The notes below the pieces were generated by a model that ran no database searches, was not told where the DNA came from, and was given only the letters and a program-made list of their open reading frames with translations. The position numbers and the translations under genes are program-made. Of a stretch of 64,000 nucleotides of DNA, positions 8,661 to 17,740 are shown piece after piece; position 1 is the stretch's first letter, and every line of letters begins with the position of its first letter. Source of the stretch: Belliella calami. GTDB lineage: Bacteria > Bacteroidota > Bacteroidia > Cytophagales > Cyclobacteriaceae. The stretch spans positions 1 through 64,000 of the forward strand of contig NZ_JAKZGS010000017.1 of assembly GCF_022549695.1 (NCBI RefSeq), given 5' to 3'.

Positions 8661-9956
8661 ATGCAAATTAGTAAAAGCAAAGCCTTGTTTGAAAAGGCAC
8701 AAAATTATATTCCTGGTGGCGTAAACTCTCCTGTAAGAGCCTTTAGGGCAGTTGGAGGAGATCCCGTTTTTATTGAAAAAGCTTCAGGTGCACACATTAC
8801 AGATGTAGATGGCAACAGCTACATTGAGCTGATCAATAGCTGGGGGCCAATGATACTTGGTCACAATCACCCAATGATCAAAGAAGCCATCATCAAAGCC
8901 ATGGAAAATGGTACTTCATTCGGTGCTCCTACAGCTAGGGAAGTTGAGATCGCAGAATTGATTACAGGAATGGTTCCTTCTATTGAAAAAGTCAGAATGG
9001 TAAATTCTGGAACAGAAGCCACCATGTCAGCAATCAGGGTAGCTAGAGGATTTACCGGAAAAGATAAGTTCATCAAAATGGAAGGACACTACCATGGACA
9101 TGGTGATTCCTTTTTGATAGCAGCAGGATCTGGTGCTATTACGATGGGAGCTCCTGATTCTCCTGGGGTGACCAAAGGTACAGCAAAAGACACTTTGCTT
9201 GCTCCATACAATGATCTAGAGGCAATAGAAAAATTGGTTCTAGCCAATAAAAACGAAGTTGCTGCCCTAATACTTGAGCCAGTTCCTGGAAATATGGGTC
9301 TGGTTTTGCCGAAGGCTGGATATTTGGAAGGCTTGAGGAAAATCTGCGATCGTGAAGGGATTGTATTGATTTTTGATGAAGTAATGACAGGTTTTAGATT
9401 GGCTAAAGGTGGTGCTCAAGAAATCTTTGGAGTAACTCCAGATATGACAACATTGGGTAAAATCATCGGTGGAGGTATGCCTGTAGGAGCTTATGGTGGA
9501 AAAAAAGAAATCATGGAGTTCGTTTCCCCAGCAGGTCCTGTCTATCAAGCAGGTACTTTGTCCGGCAATCCAATTGCAATGGCGGCTGGTTTGGCAATGC
9601 TTCATCACCTTAATTCTACTCCAGAAGTTTATGCAACTTTGGATTCAATTGGAGACAAGATTGTGACAGGATATAGAAATTCTTTGGATAAACTTGGGTT
9701 GAACTATACTATCAACCATATAGGAAGTATGTTCAGTCTTTTCTTCACTGATAAAGAAATCTTTGATTTTGAATCAGCAAAGCATTCTGACACTGCTCTT
9801 TTTGGAAAATACTTCCAATCAATGCTTCACAAAGGAATCTACCTGGCACCTTCCCAATTTGAGAGCTTGTTTTTGTCAACAGCATTGACAGATGATTTGA
9901 TTTCTCAAATTATAACTGCAAATGAGGAATCTTTGAAAGAGATATTGGGTAAGTAG
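8661..9956 (+). CDS. hemL: Glutamate-1-semialdehyde 2,1-aminomutase
   Basis: The 431-residue PLP-dependent enzyme converts glutamate-1-semialdehyde to 5-aminolevulinate, the last step of the C5 route into haem, and acts in the cytoplasm. Full-length match: N-terminal IPGGVNSPVRAF, MVNSGTEATMSAIR (cofactor phosphate site), GHYHGHGDSFL, LIFDEVMTGFR with the PLP-binding Asp, and TTLGKIIGGGMPVGAYGG with the Schiff-base lysine at about residue 267. It follows the TPR/PBP1 gene by 11 bp. No other haem genes are adjacent. Confidence 0.98.
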   Translation: MQISKSKALFEKAQNYIPGGVNSPVRAFRAVGGDPVFIEKASGAHITDVDGNSYIELINSWGPMILGHNHPMIKEAIIKAMENGTSFGAPTAREVEIAELITGMVPSIEKVRMVNSGTEATMSAIRVARGFTGKDKFIKMEGHYHGHGDSFLIAAGSGAITMGAPDSPGVTKGTAKDTLLAPYNDLEAIEKLVLANKNEVAALILEPVPGNMGLVLPKAGYLEGLRKICDREGIVLIFDEVMTGFRLAKGGAQEIFGVTPDMTTLGKIIGGGMPVGAYGGKKEIMEFVSPAGPVYQAGTLSGNPIAMAAGLAMLHHLNSTPEVYATLDSIGDKIVTGYRNSLDKLGLNYTINHIGSMFSLFFTDKEIFDFESAKHSDTALFGKYFQSMLHKGIYLAPSQFESLFLSTALTDDLISQIITANEESLKEILGK

Positions 9957-10355
9957 ACTACTAAGAGACGAGAAGCGAGAGACAAGAAGTAAGAAAAGAC
10001 ATAAGTCACCTCGATCCCGAAAGCATTCGGGAGAAGCTTGTCCCGCAGAATTGCGGGGAGGTCTCGTCCCTATTTGAAAATGGAAAGTTAAAATTGAAGT
10101 TGGAGTGTGAAATTCAGTACGAGATTTCTCCCCGTAATTCTACGGGGCAGGCTCCTTTAGTCGAAATGACTTGCCTATAAAATGAGAGGTTAAGTATAAA
10201 AAAAGTGTCAAGTATTTTCAGGACGAGACAAAGGCATAGACATCCCTATTATGTTGGTCTTTTCCATCTCACAAAATTAAATTAATGAACCCAATCAACC
10301 ATTACCCAAATTACCCTTTAACGATTTTAACATTTAACATCTAAACAACAAAATC
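9957..10355. repeat. Intergenic region filled with dispersed repeat-family DNA
   Basis: About 400 bp without a gene. It contains words shared with the window start and with 13084-13700: GAGACGAGAAGCGAGAGAC, CCCGAAAGCATTCGGGA (hairpin), CCCGCAGAATTGCGGGG (hairpin), and GTGTCAAGTATTTTCAGGAC at about 10205, which recurs as GTGTCAACTATTTTCAGAAG near 13340. These look like palindromic extragenic repeats of a genome-wide family. The last 100 bp should include the promoter of the gene at 10356. Confidence 0.75.
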
Positions 10356-10706
10356 ATGCAAGTAAGAGTATATGGTATCAAAAACTGTAATACAATGAAA
10401 AAAACCTTTGATTTCTTGGAGTCAGAGGGGATTGAATATGAGTTTGTAGATTATAAGAAGCATGCTCCGGACGGAGCACTTTTGGTCAGGTTTGCAGATA
10501 AAGTAGGATATGAAGCTTTGATCAACAAGCGAGGGACCACTTATCGAAAGCTGGAAGATGAAGATAAAAAGAAACTTGAAGCCGAGAAGTCAGCATTAGT
10601 AGTTCTAGTACAAAAGAGCTCGATGATCAAGAGACCCATTGTGGAATTTCCTGATGGAAAAATAGTGTTGGGATTTGAACCTGATCAGATTAAGGAGCAG
10701 TTGTAA
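10356..10706 (+). CDS. ArsC/Spx/YffB-family thioredoxin-fold protein
   Basis: A 116-residue cytoplasmic protein with the ArsC-like fold: VRVYGIKNCNTMKKTFDFLE with Cys11 at the N-terminal end of helix 1, then NKRGTTYRKL and IKRPIVEFPDGKIVLGF, the conserved cis-Pro/RP motif of the family. Members include arsenate reductases, Spx transcription factors and YffB. The CNTMKK motif (a single Cys, no CxxC) and the short length fit the YffB-like group rather than arsenate reductase proper. No ars genes are nearby, so an arsenic role is not supported. It ends at a bidirectional terminator. Confidence 0.88.
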   Translation: MQVRVYGIKNCNTMKKTFDFLESEGIEYEFVDYKKHAPDGALLVRFADKVGYEALINKRGTTYRKLEDEDKKKLEAEKSALVVLVQKSSMIKRPIVEFPDGKIVLGFEPDQIKEQL

Positions 10707-10744
10707 TGTTTCTGTGTAAATTCATTTGAATCATCAAAATTTTT

Positions 10745-10786
10745 AAAAAAAGGGGAGTAAAGCATAGCTTTACTCCCCTTTTTTTA
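10745..10786. terminator. Bidirectional rho-independent terminator
   Basis: AAAAAGGGGAGTAAAGC and GCTTTACTCCCCTTTTT form a perfect stem with a tiny loop and A/T tracts on both sides. It lies between the convergent ArsC-like gene and the dehydrogenase gene and can terminate both. It slightly overlaps the last codon of the minus-strand gene. Confidence 0.92.
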
Positions 10787-11737
10787 AAAATTCACCAAAT
10801 ATGCTGGCAAATTGCTTAGAATATCTTCTGTCATTTTTTTCAGATCATATTCATGTTTCCATCCCCAATCTTCCCTTGCACTTGTATCATCTATGCTATC
10901 CGGCCAACTATCAGCAATTGCTTGTCTAAAATCAGGTTCATAAGAGATCCTGAAATCTGGGTGATGGATTTTGATGCTTTCATAAATCTCTTTTGGAGAA
11001 AAGCTTATTGCCGACAAATTATAACTTGATCTGATTTTGACTTGCTCTTTGGGTGCATGCATCAAATCCAAGGTTGCTTTGATCGCATCGGGCATGTACA
11101 TCATAGGAAGAAAGCTATCCTCCCCCAAGAAAGAAACAAAGTGTTCTCCCGCTATTGCTTTGTGGTAAATATCCACAGCATAATCTGTGGTGCCACCACC
11201 AGGTAAAGATTTGTATCCTATCAAGCCAGGATATCTCAAGCTCCTTACATCCACTCCGGATTTTTGAAAATAATATTCACACCATCTTTCACCAGCTTGT
11301 TTAGAAATCCCATAGACAGTATTTGGTTCTTTCACACAATATTGAGGTGTATTTACTTTAGGAGTATTTGGTCCAAATACAGCAATAGAGGAGGGCCAAT
11401 ATATTTTGTCAAGTTTTTCTTGCTTCGCCAATTCAAGTATAAAAAGTAAACTGTCCATATTCAAGCCCCAAGCAAAAAGTGGGTTTTTCTCTCCTGTGGC
11501 TGATAAAACTGCAGCAAGGTGATAGATCTGCTTCACATTTTCATTTTTAACAAGTTGTCTTGTAGCCTCATGGTCCATGATGTCGAGGACAGCAGTTTTG
11601 CAGTAATCAAATTTTTCCAAAGCTTTTGGATTGATATCCGTAGCGATGACGTTTTCTCCTCCATACTGAGAAGTAAGGGCAAGTGTTAATTCAGAACCGA
11701 GTTGTCCTGCGGCTCCAATGATAAGAATTCTCTCCAT
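10784..11737 (-). CDS. NAD-dependent epimerase-type L-threonine 3-dehydrogenase
   Basis: A 317-residue extended-SDR protein. RILIIGAAGQLGSELT gives the NAD-binding GxxGxxG at residues 8-14, followed by IYHLAAVLSATGEKNP, VFGPNTPKVNTPQ, and the catalytic YGISKQAGE with the Y-x-x-x-K pair. The wording VLSATGEKNP and RSLRYPGLI is typical of the short-chain type threonine dehydrogenases, which oxidise L-threonine to 2-amino-3-ketobutyrate. The gene diverges from kbl, encoding the enzyme that splits that product, which supports the assignment. Older annotations often call such proteins UDP-glucose 4-epimerase. Confidence 0.88.
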   Translation of the reverse strand: MERILIIGAAGQLGSELTLALTSQYGGENVIATDINPKALEKFDYCKTAVLDIMDHEATRQLVKNENVKQIYHLAAVLSATGEKNPLFAWGLNMDSLLFILELAKQEKLDKIYWPSSIAVFGPNTPKVNTPQYCVKEPNTVYGISKQAGERWCEYYFQKSGVDVRSLRYPGLIGYKSLPGGGTTDYAVDIYHKAIAGEHFVSFLGEDSFLPMMYMPDAIKATLDLMHAPKEQVKIRSSYNLSAISFSPKEIYESIKIHHPDFRISYEPDFRQAIADSWPDSIDDTSAREDWGWKHEYDLKKMTEDILSNLPAYLVNF

Positions 11738-11886
11738 TTTTAAACTTTCGATCTCTTTGGTTTTTTAGACCCTGATGGTTTTGATATATTTGGGTATTGA
11801 TTGAGACAAAAATAATGAATTCATTTTAGGATTCTTATTTTATTCCATTTGATGTCACATACATTTCATGTTTAAAACAAAATATT

Positions 11887-13083
11887 ATGTTTGATTCCCT
11901 TAAACCCAAGTTGGAAAAAGAGTTAAAAGATATAGAAGAAGCTGGATTGTTCAAAAAGGAAAGGATAATCACCTCACCACAATCAGCTGAAATCACAATC
12001 CAAGGAGGACAGAAAGTTTTGAATTTTTGCGCCAACAATTATTTGGGATTGTCATCACATCCAAGAGTGATTGAAGCAGCTAAGGCAGCTATTGATACCC
12101 ATGGTTTTGGACTTTCATCTGTACGCTTTATTTGCGGAACGCAGGATATACATAAAGAACTTGAGGAAAAGATATCCAAATTTCTCGGTACTGAGGATAC
12201 AATTTTATATGCAGCAGCTTTTGATGCCAATGGTGGTGTTTTTGAGCCTATTCTGGGACCCGAAGATGCGATTATTTCTGATGCATTGAACCATGCTTCC
12301 ATTATTGATGGAGTGAGACTTTGCAAAGCGATGCGTTTCAGGTATCAGCACAATGACATGCAGGATTTGGAAAAGCAATTGCAAGATGCCGATGCCAAAG
12401 GAGCAAAGAGCAAAATCATCGTAACAGATGGCGTGTTCTCAATGGATGGTACCATCGCCCAATTGGATAAAATCGTAGAGTTAGCTGAAAAATACAATGC
12501 CCTTGTAATGTCAGATGAGTGCCACTCAACAGGATTTATGGGCAAAACAGGCAGGGGAGTTCATGAGTTGAAAGGAGTGATGGGAAAGATGGACATTATC
12601 ACCGGTACTTTGGGAAAAGCGCTGGGAGGTGCATCAGGAGGATTTACTTCAGGGAAAAAGGAAATTATAGAGATTTTAAGACAAAGATCACGTCCTTATT
12701 TGTTTTCTAATACTTTGGCTCCATCAATTACAGGAGCTTCAATTGCAGTGTTTGATCTATTATCGGAGACTACTGAATTGAGGGATAAGTTGGAGGAAAA
12801 TACAAAATACTTCAGGGAGAAAATGACCGTAGCTGGTTTTGACATCAAGCCCGGTGAGCATCCTATCGTGCCTATTATGCTTTATGAAGCAGTTTTGTCT
12901 CAAAAGATGGCAGAGAAGCTATTGGAAAAAGGAATTTACGTCATTGGATTCTACTATCCTGTAGTTCCAAAAGGACAAGCCAGAATCCGTGTTCAAATCT
13001 CAGCAGGTCATGATAAAGCGCATTTAGATACAGCTATCAATGCATTCATTGAAGTAGGAAAAGAGCTTGGAGTGATTAAATAG
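11887..13083 (+). CDS. kbl: Glycine C-acetyltransferase (2-amino-3-ketobutyrate CoA ligase)
   Basis: A 398-residue PLP enzyme of the alpha-oxoamine synthase family that cleaves 2-amino-3-ketobutyrate with CoA into glycine and acetyl-CoA. Motifs: [33 protein letters not shown] (signature of KBL as opposed to BioF or ALA synthase), [11 protein letters not shown], and [15 protein letters not shown] with the PLP lysine at residue 244. Full length. It is divergent from the threonine dehydrogenase gene with about 150 bp between the starts, so the two can share a control region and form the threonine-to-glycine route. Confidence 0.96.
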   Translation: MFDSLKPKLEKELKDIEEAGLFKKERIITSPQSAEITIQGGQKVLNFCANNYLGLSSHPRVIEAAKAAIDTHGFGLSSVRFICGTQDIHKELEEKISKFLGTEDTILYAAAFDANGGVFEPILGPEDAIISDALNHASIIDGVRLCKAMRFRYQHNDMQDLEKQLQDADAKGAKSKIIVTDGVFSMDGTIAQLDKIVELAEKYNALVMSDECHSTGFMGKTGRGVHELKGVMGKMDIITGTLGKALGGASGGFTSGKKEIIEILRQRSRPYLFSNTLAPSITGASIAVFDLLSETTELRDKLEENTKYFREKMTVAGFDIKPGEHPIVPIMLYEAVLSQKMAEKLLEKGIYVIGFYYPVVPKGQARIRVQISAGHDKAHLDTAINAFIEVGKELGVIK

Positions 13084-13799
13084 ACTTTAGACACAAGAAT
13101 TAAGATACAAGAGCTAAAACCTAAGAGTCAGAGAGACGAGAAGTGAGAAGCGGGGTAGAGCAAGATGCAAGAAGACAAAAATCACGAAGTGCCTGCCTGC
13201 TACTGGCAGGTTTAAACTTTAAATAGCCCCGGGTTGCTACCCGGGGATCAAAGTTGGTGACGACATCTAACAACCCCGAAGTGGGTTGAACTCCTCTAAT
13301 TGAAAGAGAAAGTGCTAACTATTTTCATGATCGAGACAATAGAAAAAAGTGTCAACTATTTTCAGAAGAGACAAGTGTCATGCCCTGACAGGGCATTGGA
13401 TTTAAACTTAGGGTTTCTAACCCTATTTAAAGGCTAGAGAGTGGTTGATTTTGCCCTGAAAAGCCTGTCCCGCATCCTTATCGGGAGGCAATTGAAAGAC
13501 TTTTGAAAATGTTTAAATCAATTGAAAAGTATGTCAAACAATTCCATCGCGCACTAAAGAGTGTAAAACCCTTGATTAAGCCTTATGCAATCCGGGGTGA
13601 ATTAAATGGTTAAGCCATCACGGTTCATTCAACCCTTTTAGGCTAAAATTTCTTTAGTAAAATGACAGATATGTCAAGTAATTTCGGGATTTAATTTCAA
13701 ACAGAAAGGTCAAGAGAAATAAATCTCTTGACCTTTCTGTTTATATTTTTCACAGAATGATTGAATATTTTTTTCTCAACTTGAAAGACCCCAACTATT
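13084..13799. repeat. Gene-free 0.7-kb block of dispersed repeats and hairpins
   Basis: No coding ORF is supported here. It contains the GAGACGAGAAG-type words seen at the window start, the hairpins GCCTGCCTGCTACTGGCAGG, AGCCCCGGGTTGCTACCCGGGG and CATGCCCTGACAGGGCAT, and several copies of TGTCAA(C/G)TA(T/A)TTTC-like words. A hairpin at about 13706-13746 (GGTCAAGAGA / TCTCTTGACC, around AAATAAA) followed by T-rich DNA may terminate dacA transcription from the right. Confidence 0.7.
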
Positions 13800-14672
13800 T
13801 CAAGATGTGGAAGCTGATCTGCTGCCTCGGTACCTATTTCTTTCATAGATTGTGATTGGTTCAAATTTTTCATCAATATCCACTCCTGTAAGATAATCAT
13901 TGATAAACTCCCTAACTTCCTGAAATGATAGGTTGTGGAGAATCTTTCCATTTTTTGCCAATGAAATTTGACCAGTTTCTTCTGATACAATTAAAATCAG
14001 CGTATCTGTGGCTTCCGACATTCCGATTGCAGCTCTATGTCGCAGACCAAACTGCGCAGGAACATCACGTTCAGTCACAGGTAAAATACATCTTGCCGCT
14101 TTTACTTTTCCGTTGTAGATTATCACAGCCCCGTCGTGCAATGGGCTATACTTATTGAAAATTGAAATCAGTAACCTTTTGGAGATAATAGCATCGATGA
14201 TGTCGCCACTTTCTGCATAAAATTTCAATTCGGAATTTCTTGAAATGACCATCAATGCACCCATATTTGTTCCAGAAAGTGATTTTGAGGCTTCGAGGAT
14301 TGGATTGATGTTGAAAGCTTGTGTTTCTCTTTTTCTCCAGAAAAGCAATTCTTGCCAAACATTTTCATTTGATAAGATTGATGACCTTCCGATGATAAGC
14401 AGAAACTTTCTGATTTCTGGTGCGAAAATTATGATGGCTGCAATAACACCTACACCCATAAACTGTCCCAATATTATAGACAGTAATTCCATTCTGAATG
14501 CACTTACCATCAAATACACCAAATAGATGGAAAGAAAGCCCAAGAAAATCTTGATAGCAACGCTTCCTCTCAGAAGTTTGTAAACTTGATATAATAATAG
14601 GCTCACTAACGTAATATCAATGATATTGACGATGGAGATTTCTAAAAATCCTATTTTGAAAAGTAAATTCAA
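13800..14672 (-). CDS. cdaA: Diadenylate cyclase, CdaA/DacA type
   Basis: A 290-residue membrane-bound enzyme making cyclic di-AMP from two ATP. Three N-terminal membrane helices (about residues 12-30, 38-58 and 64-85) precede a DAC domain with the catalytic DGA at 180-182 (KYSPLHDGAVIIY) and RHR at 211-213 (FGLRHRAAIGMSE). Full length. The start ATG overlaps the folP stop by 4 bp, indicating translational coupling; this folP-dacA order is common in Bacteroidota. The usual regulator gene cdaR is absent from the vicinity. Confidence 0.96.
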   Translation of the reverse strand: MNLLFKIGFLEISIVNIIDITLVSLLLYQVYKLLRGSVAIKIFLGFLSIYLVYLMVSAFRMELLSIILGQFMGVGVIAAIIIFAPEIRKFLLIIGRSSILSNENVWQELLFWRKRETQAFNINPILEASKSLSGTNMGALMVISRNSELKFYAESGDIIDAIISKRLLISIFNKYSPLHDGAVIIYNGKVKAARCILPVTERDVPAQFGLRHRAAIGMSEATDTLILIVSEETGQISLAKNGKILHNLSFQEVREFINDYLTGVDIDEKFEPITIYERNRYRGSRSASTS

Positions 14673-15553
14673 GGGTATAGTTGTTTATATAATTTGACTG
14701 TTTCTATTGCTTCTTTGACATCATGCACACGTAATATATTTGCTCCATTGATCAATGCGGCCATGTTTAAGGCGGTAGTTCCATTGAGCGCATTCTCAGC
14801 AGTAGTGTCCAGCTTTTTATAAATCATGGACTTTCTAGATAATCCTACTAAAAGAGGTGCTTGAATAGTCTTAAAATAAGATAAATTTTTGAGAATCCAA
14901 TAATTTTGTTCAAGACTTTTCGCAAAACCAAATCCTGGATCAATTATTACATCTTTAATGCCAGCTTCTTTACATTCGTTCATTTTTTCAGAAAAATATT
15001 TCAAAAGTTCCAAAATGATGTCTTCATAGTTCGTCTGACCTTGCATATTGCTTGGATTTCCCCTCATGTGCATGGCAATGTAAGGCACATCAAGCTTTCC
15101 GACAGCGGGGATCATTTGAGGATCCAAGGTGCCAGCTGAAATGTCATTAACGAAATCTGCACCACTTTGGACGGATTTTTTTGCGACTTCTGATCGAAAT
15201 GTATCTATTGAAATCAAAATTTCCGGAAATACTTTTTTTATAGTCTCTATGGCACCAATCACTCTGTCCATTTCTTCCGCAAGAGAGACTTCTTGAGCAC
15301 CGGGTCTGCTGCTGTATCCTCCGATATCTAGAATGTTGGCTCCATCCGATATCATCGCCGCTGCATTTTTTAATATTTTATCCTCATCTTTACCAACCCT
15401 ACTTCCTTCAAAAAATGAATCAGGTGTAATGTTCAAAATTCCCATTACCCAAGGTCTTTCTATTAAAAGTAGCTTTCCTTTACTTCGAAGTGTTATTTTT
15501 GAGGGAAATAATTTATCTTCGATCCCCGAAGTAGCATTTAAAATATTGTCCAT
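14669..15553 (-). CDS. folP: Dihydropteroate synthase
   Basis: A 294-residue TIM-barrel enzyme condensing p-aminobenzoate with dihydropterin pyrophosphate in folate synthesis. Motifs: VMGILNITPDSFFEGSR, ILDIGGYSSRPGA, ISIDTFRSEVA, DFVNDISAG, YIAMHMRGNP, VIIDPGFGFAKS and the C-terminal ILRVHDVKEA. Full length. First gene of the folP-cdaA pair; it is divergent from the DUF1599 gene with only 14 bp between start codons, so their promoters must overlap coding sequence or each other. Confidence 0.97.
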   Translation of the reverse strand: MDNILNATSGIEDKLFPSKITLRSKGKLLLIERPWVMGILNITPDSFFEGSRVGKDEDKILKNAAAMISDGANILDIGGYSSRPGAQEVSLAEEMDRVIGAIETIKKVFPEILISIDTFRSEVAKKSVQSGADFVNDISAGTLDPQMIPAVGKLDVPYIAMHMRGNPSNMQGQTNYEDIILELLKYFSEKMNECKEAGIKDVIIDPGFGFAKSLEQNYWILKNLSYFKTIQAPLLVGLSRKSMIYKKLDTTAENALNGTTALNMAALINGANILRVHDVKEAIETVKLYKQLYP

Positions 15554-15567
15554 TAAACTAAATTGCT

Positions 15568-16113
15568 TTGAAAACGCAAACTGTCAGCGAATATAATCAA
15601 GTTATCCACCTTTGTAAAGAACTTTTTAAGAAGAAAACAATTGACTATGGCACAGCATGGAGGATTCTGAGATTGCCTTCTATTACTGACCAGATTTTTA
15701 TCAAAGCACAACGTGTGAGATCGATTCAGGAAAAAGGTAACCAAAAAGTAAATGACCCTATTTCAGATGAATTTGTAGGGATCATCAATTATTGCATTAT
15801 GGCTCTTATTCAGATTTCTTTGCAAGACGATGATAGGTTGGAGTTGGGAGTAGAGGAACTGGAGCCTTTATATGACCACTGGGCAAATGCGACTAGAAGT
15901 CTTTTGGAAAATAAAAACCATGACTATGGAGAAGCTTGGAGGGATATGAGGGTGTCTTCCATCACCGATATTATTCTGATGAAATTATACCGTGTCAAAC
16001 AAATTGAAGATAATCAAGGTAAAACCATCGTGTCAGAGGGCGTTGAAGCTAACTACCAAGACATGATCAATTATGCAGTTTTCTGTCTTATCAAACTAGG
16101 TCATCATGCTTAA
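15568..16113 (+). CDS. DUF1599 domain protein (two repeated domains)
   Basis: A 181-residue cytoplasmic protein, probably starting at TTG 15568. Two homologous halves are visible: KKTIDYGTAWRILRLPSITDQIFIKAQRVRSIQEKG and, about 85 residues later, NKNHDYGEAWRDMRVSSITDIILMKLYRVKQIEDNQ. Each is followed by an (I/M)INY helix. This is the DUF1599 family, suggested to relate to nucleotide modification; the activity is not established here. It overlaps the following membrane-protein gene by 8 bp and heads a three-gene run with aroK. Confidence 0.87.
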   Translation: MKTQTVSEYNQVIHLCKELFKKKTIDYGTAWRILRLPSITDQIFIKAQRVRSIQEKGNQKVNDPISDEFVGIINYCIMALIQISLQDDDRLELGVEELEPLYDHWANATRSLLENKNHDYGEAWRDMRVSSITDIILMKLYRVKQIEDNQGKTIVSEGVEANYQDMINYAVFCLIKLGHHA

Positions 16114-17200
16114 AAATGTAATTCTATACATCATCAGGCTCATAGTCGGTGGATTATTTATTTTCTCAGGATTAATAAAAGTCAACGATCCCGTAGGGAC
16201 TGCGATCAAATTGGAAGAGTACTTTGATGTGTTTTCTTACGACATAGCCTCGTTTTTTGAATATTTCAAAGCTTTTGCTTTGGAAATTGGTGTGGTCATG
16301 GTGGTGGCAGAAGTAGTGCTTGGTGTCATGTTGATTTTGGGAGTGAGGTTAAGGTTTACCGTCTGGGCATTGGGGTTGATGATTTTGTTTTTCACATTCT
16401 TGACATTTTATTCAGCATATTTTGATAAAGTCACAGATTGCGGATGCTTTGGAGATGCGATCAAATTAACTCCTTGGGAGTCTTTTTATAAAGATATCAT
16501 CTTACTCTTTCTGATTGCGGTATTGTTTTTCTTTAGAAACCAACTCAACAGCAATCAGCAATCTTGGGCACTATGGACTGCGAGGCTGTCATTGGTTTTT
16601 TCTTTGGTATTGGCAATTACAGCAATAAGAAATTTACCATTTATAGATTTTAGGGCTTACAAAGAGGGTGTCAATATTCCTGTGGCAATGCAACCATCAG
16701 CACCTCTTGAATATAGTTATATCATGTCTAAAGATGGTGAAGAGCATGTTTTCGATCAGTATCCTTCAGATGAGAGTTATGAGTTTGTGGATATGAAACT
16801 CAAGAATGAAGATGCGCTTCCAAAGATCTCAGATTTTGCTGTTTGGAATGAGGAAGGGGATTTTACAGATGAAATTTTGTCTGGAAACAAGGTAGTCATT
16901 TTGGTTACCTATTTGTCAAAAATTGGTACAAGTCACTTGGAGGAAATTGACGATTTGGTAAAAGGATTGAAAAACTCAAATCTTGAAACAGTATTTGTAG
17001 CAGCATCATCTGAGGAGGAGATAAGCACATTCTTAGCCCAAAGAGGTTGGGAAATGGATAGCTATCAAGCCGATGCTACAGTAGTAAAGACAATCATGAG
17101 GTCAAATCCAGGGATAATGTTGCTCAAGGATGGGGTGGTATTAAAAAAATATCATTTCAGAAATACGCCAAAAGCTGAAACCGTAATAGGATTGTTTTAG
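16106..17200 (+). CDS. BT_3928-family membrane protein (DoxX/MauE-like domain plus C-terminal thioredoxin-like part)
   Basis: A 364-residue protein. Residues about 1-165 carry four to five membrane helices of the DoxX/MauE type (IIRLIVGGLFIFSGLIKVNDPVG at the N-terminus, TDCGCFGDAI with Cys112 and Cys114). The rest is soluble and resembles a degenerate thioredoxin-like fold. The CxC pair suggests quinone- or thiol-linked redox chemistry, as in MauE/VKOR-like proteins; this is inference. Its gene overlaps DUF1599 and precedes aroK by 9 bp, the normal Bacteroidota arrangement. Confidence 0.85.
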   Translation: MLKNVILYIIRLIVGGLFIFSGLIKVNDPVGTAIKLEEYFDVFSYDIASFFEYFKAFALEIGVVMVVAEVVLGVMLILGVRLRFTVWALGLMILFFTFLTFYSAYFDKVTDCGCFGDAIKLTPWESFYKDIILLFLIAVLFFFRNQLNSNQQSWALWTARLSLVFSLVLAITAIRNLPFIDFRAYKEGVNIPVAMQPSAPLEYSYIMSKDGEEHVFDQYPSDESYEFVDMKLKNEDALPKISDFAVWNEEGDFTDEILSGNKVVILVTYLSKIGTSHLEEIDDLVKGLKNSNLETVFVAASSEEEISTFLAQRGWEMDSYQADATVVKTIMRSNPGIMLLKDGVVLKKYHFRNTPKAETVIGLF

Positions 17201-17209
17201 CATTGAATC

Positions 17210-17740
17210 ATGAGAAAACCTTTGAAAATAGTTTTGGTGGGTATGCCTGGATCTGGCAAATCAACTTTTGGAAGAAAGCTTGCAAAGGAGTTGAATTTTG
17301 TATTCGTAGATCTAGATCATTTGATAGAAAAGGAAGAAGGGAGAGAGATTAAGGATATTTTCTTGAATGAAGGGGAAGGGACTTTTAGGGAAATAGAAAC
17401 AAAATACTTGAATAAGGCTCTTGATTTTGTAGAAGGGTTTGTGTTGTCCACAGGAGGGGGAACTCCATGTTTCAATGATAATATGGATGCCATAAACCAG
17501 AAGAGTATTTCAGTCTATCTTGATGTTCCTATCAATGAAATTTTCAAAAGGCTTTCAAAAGACTCTGGTGGTGATAGGCCAATGTTTTCTGGTCTTTCAA
17601 GTGGCGAGATCACCTTAAAACTCAAAGACCTTTTGGCAGTGAGAGGTCAATACTATGATATGGCAAAAATAAAGCTCAGTGGAGAGGATATCTCTACTGA
17701 GCTTTTGGTGTCTGAACTTTTGACTTATTTTAGAAATTAA
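17210..17740 (+). CDS. aroK: Shikimate kinase
   Basis: A 176-residue P-loop kinase phosphorylating shikimate in aromatic amino-acid synthesis. Walker A is GMPGSGKST (residues 11-19), then FVDLDHLIEKEEGREIKDIF with the shikimate-binding Asp, FREIE, LSTGGGTP, and the lid arginine in DRPMF. Full length. It is the last gene of the DUF1599-BT_3928-aroK run and overlaps the end of the convergent FadL-type gene by 11 bp. Confidence 0.95.
   Translation: MRKPLKIVLVGMPGSGKSTFGRKLAKELNFVFVDLDHLIEKEEGREIKDIFLNEGEGTFREIETKYLNKALDFVEGFVLSTGGGTPCFNDNMDAINQKSISVYLDVPINEIFKRLSKDSGGDRPMFSGLSSGEITLKLKDLLAVRGQYYDMAKIKLSGEDISTELLVSELLTYFRN

Noticed and set aside
10356-10706. Arsenate reductase ArsC
   Set aside because: The fold fits, but the CNTMKK motif and lack of ars neighbours fit the YffB/Spx-like group; the specific function is therefore not claimed.
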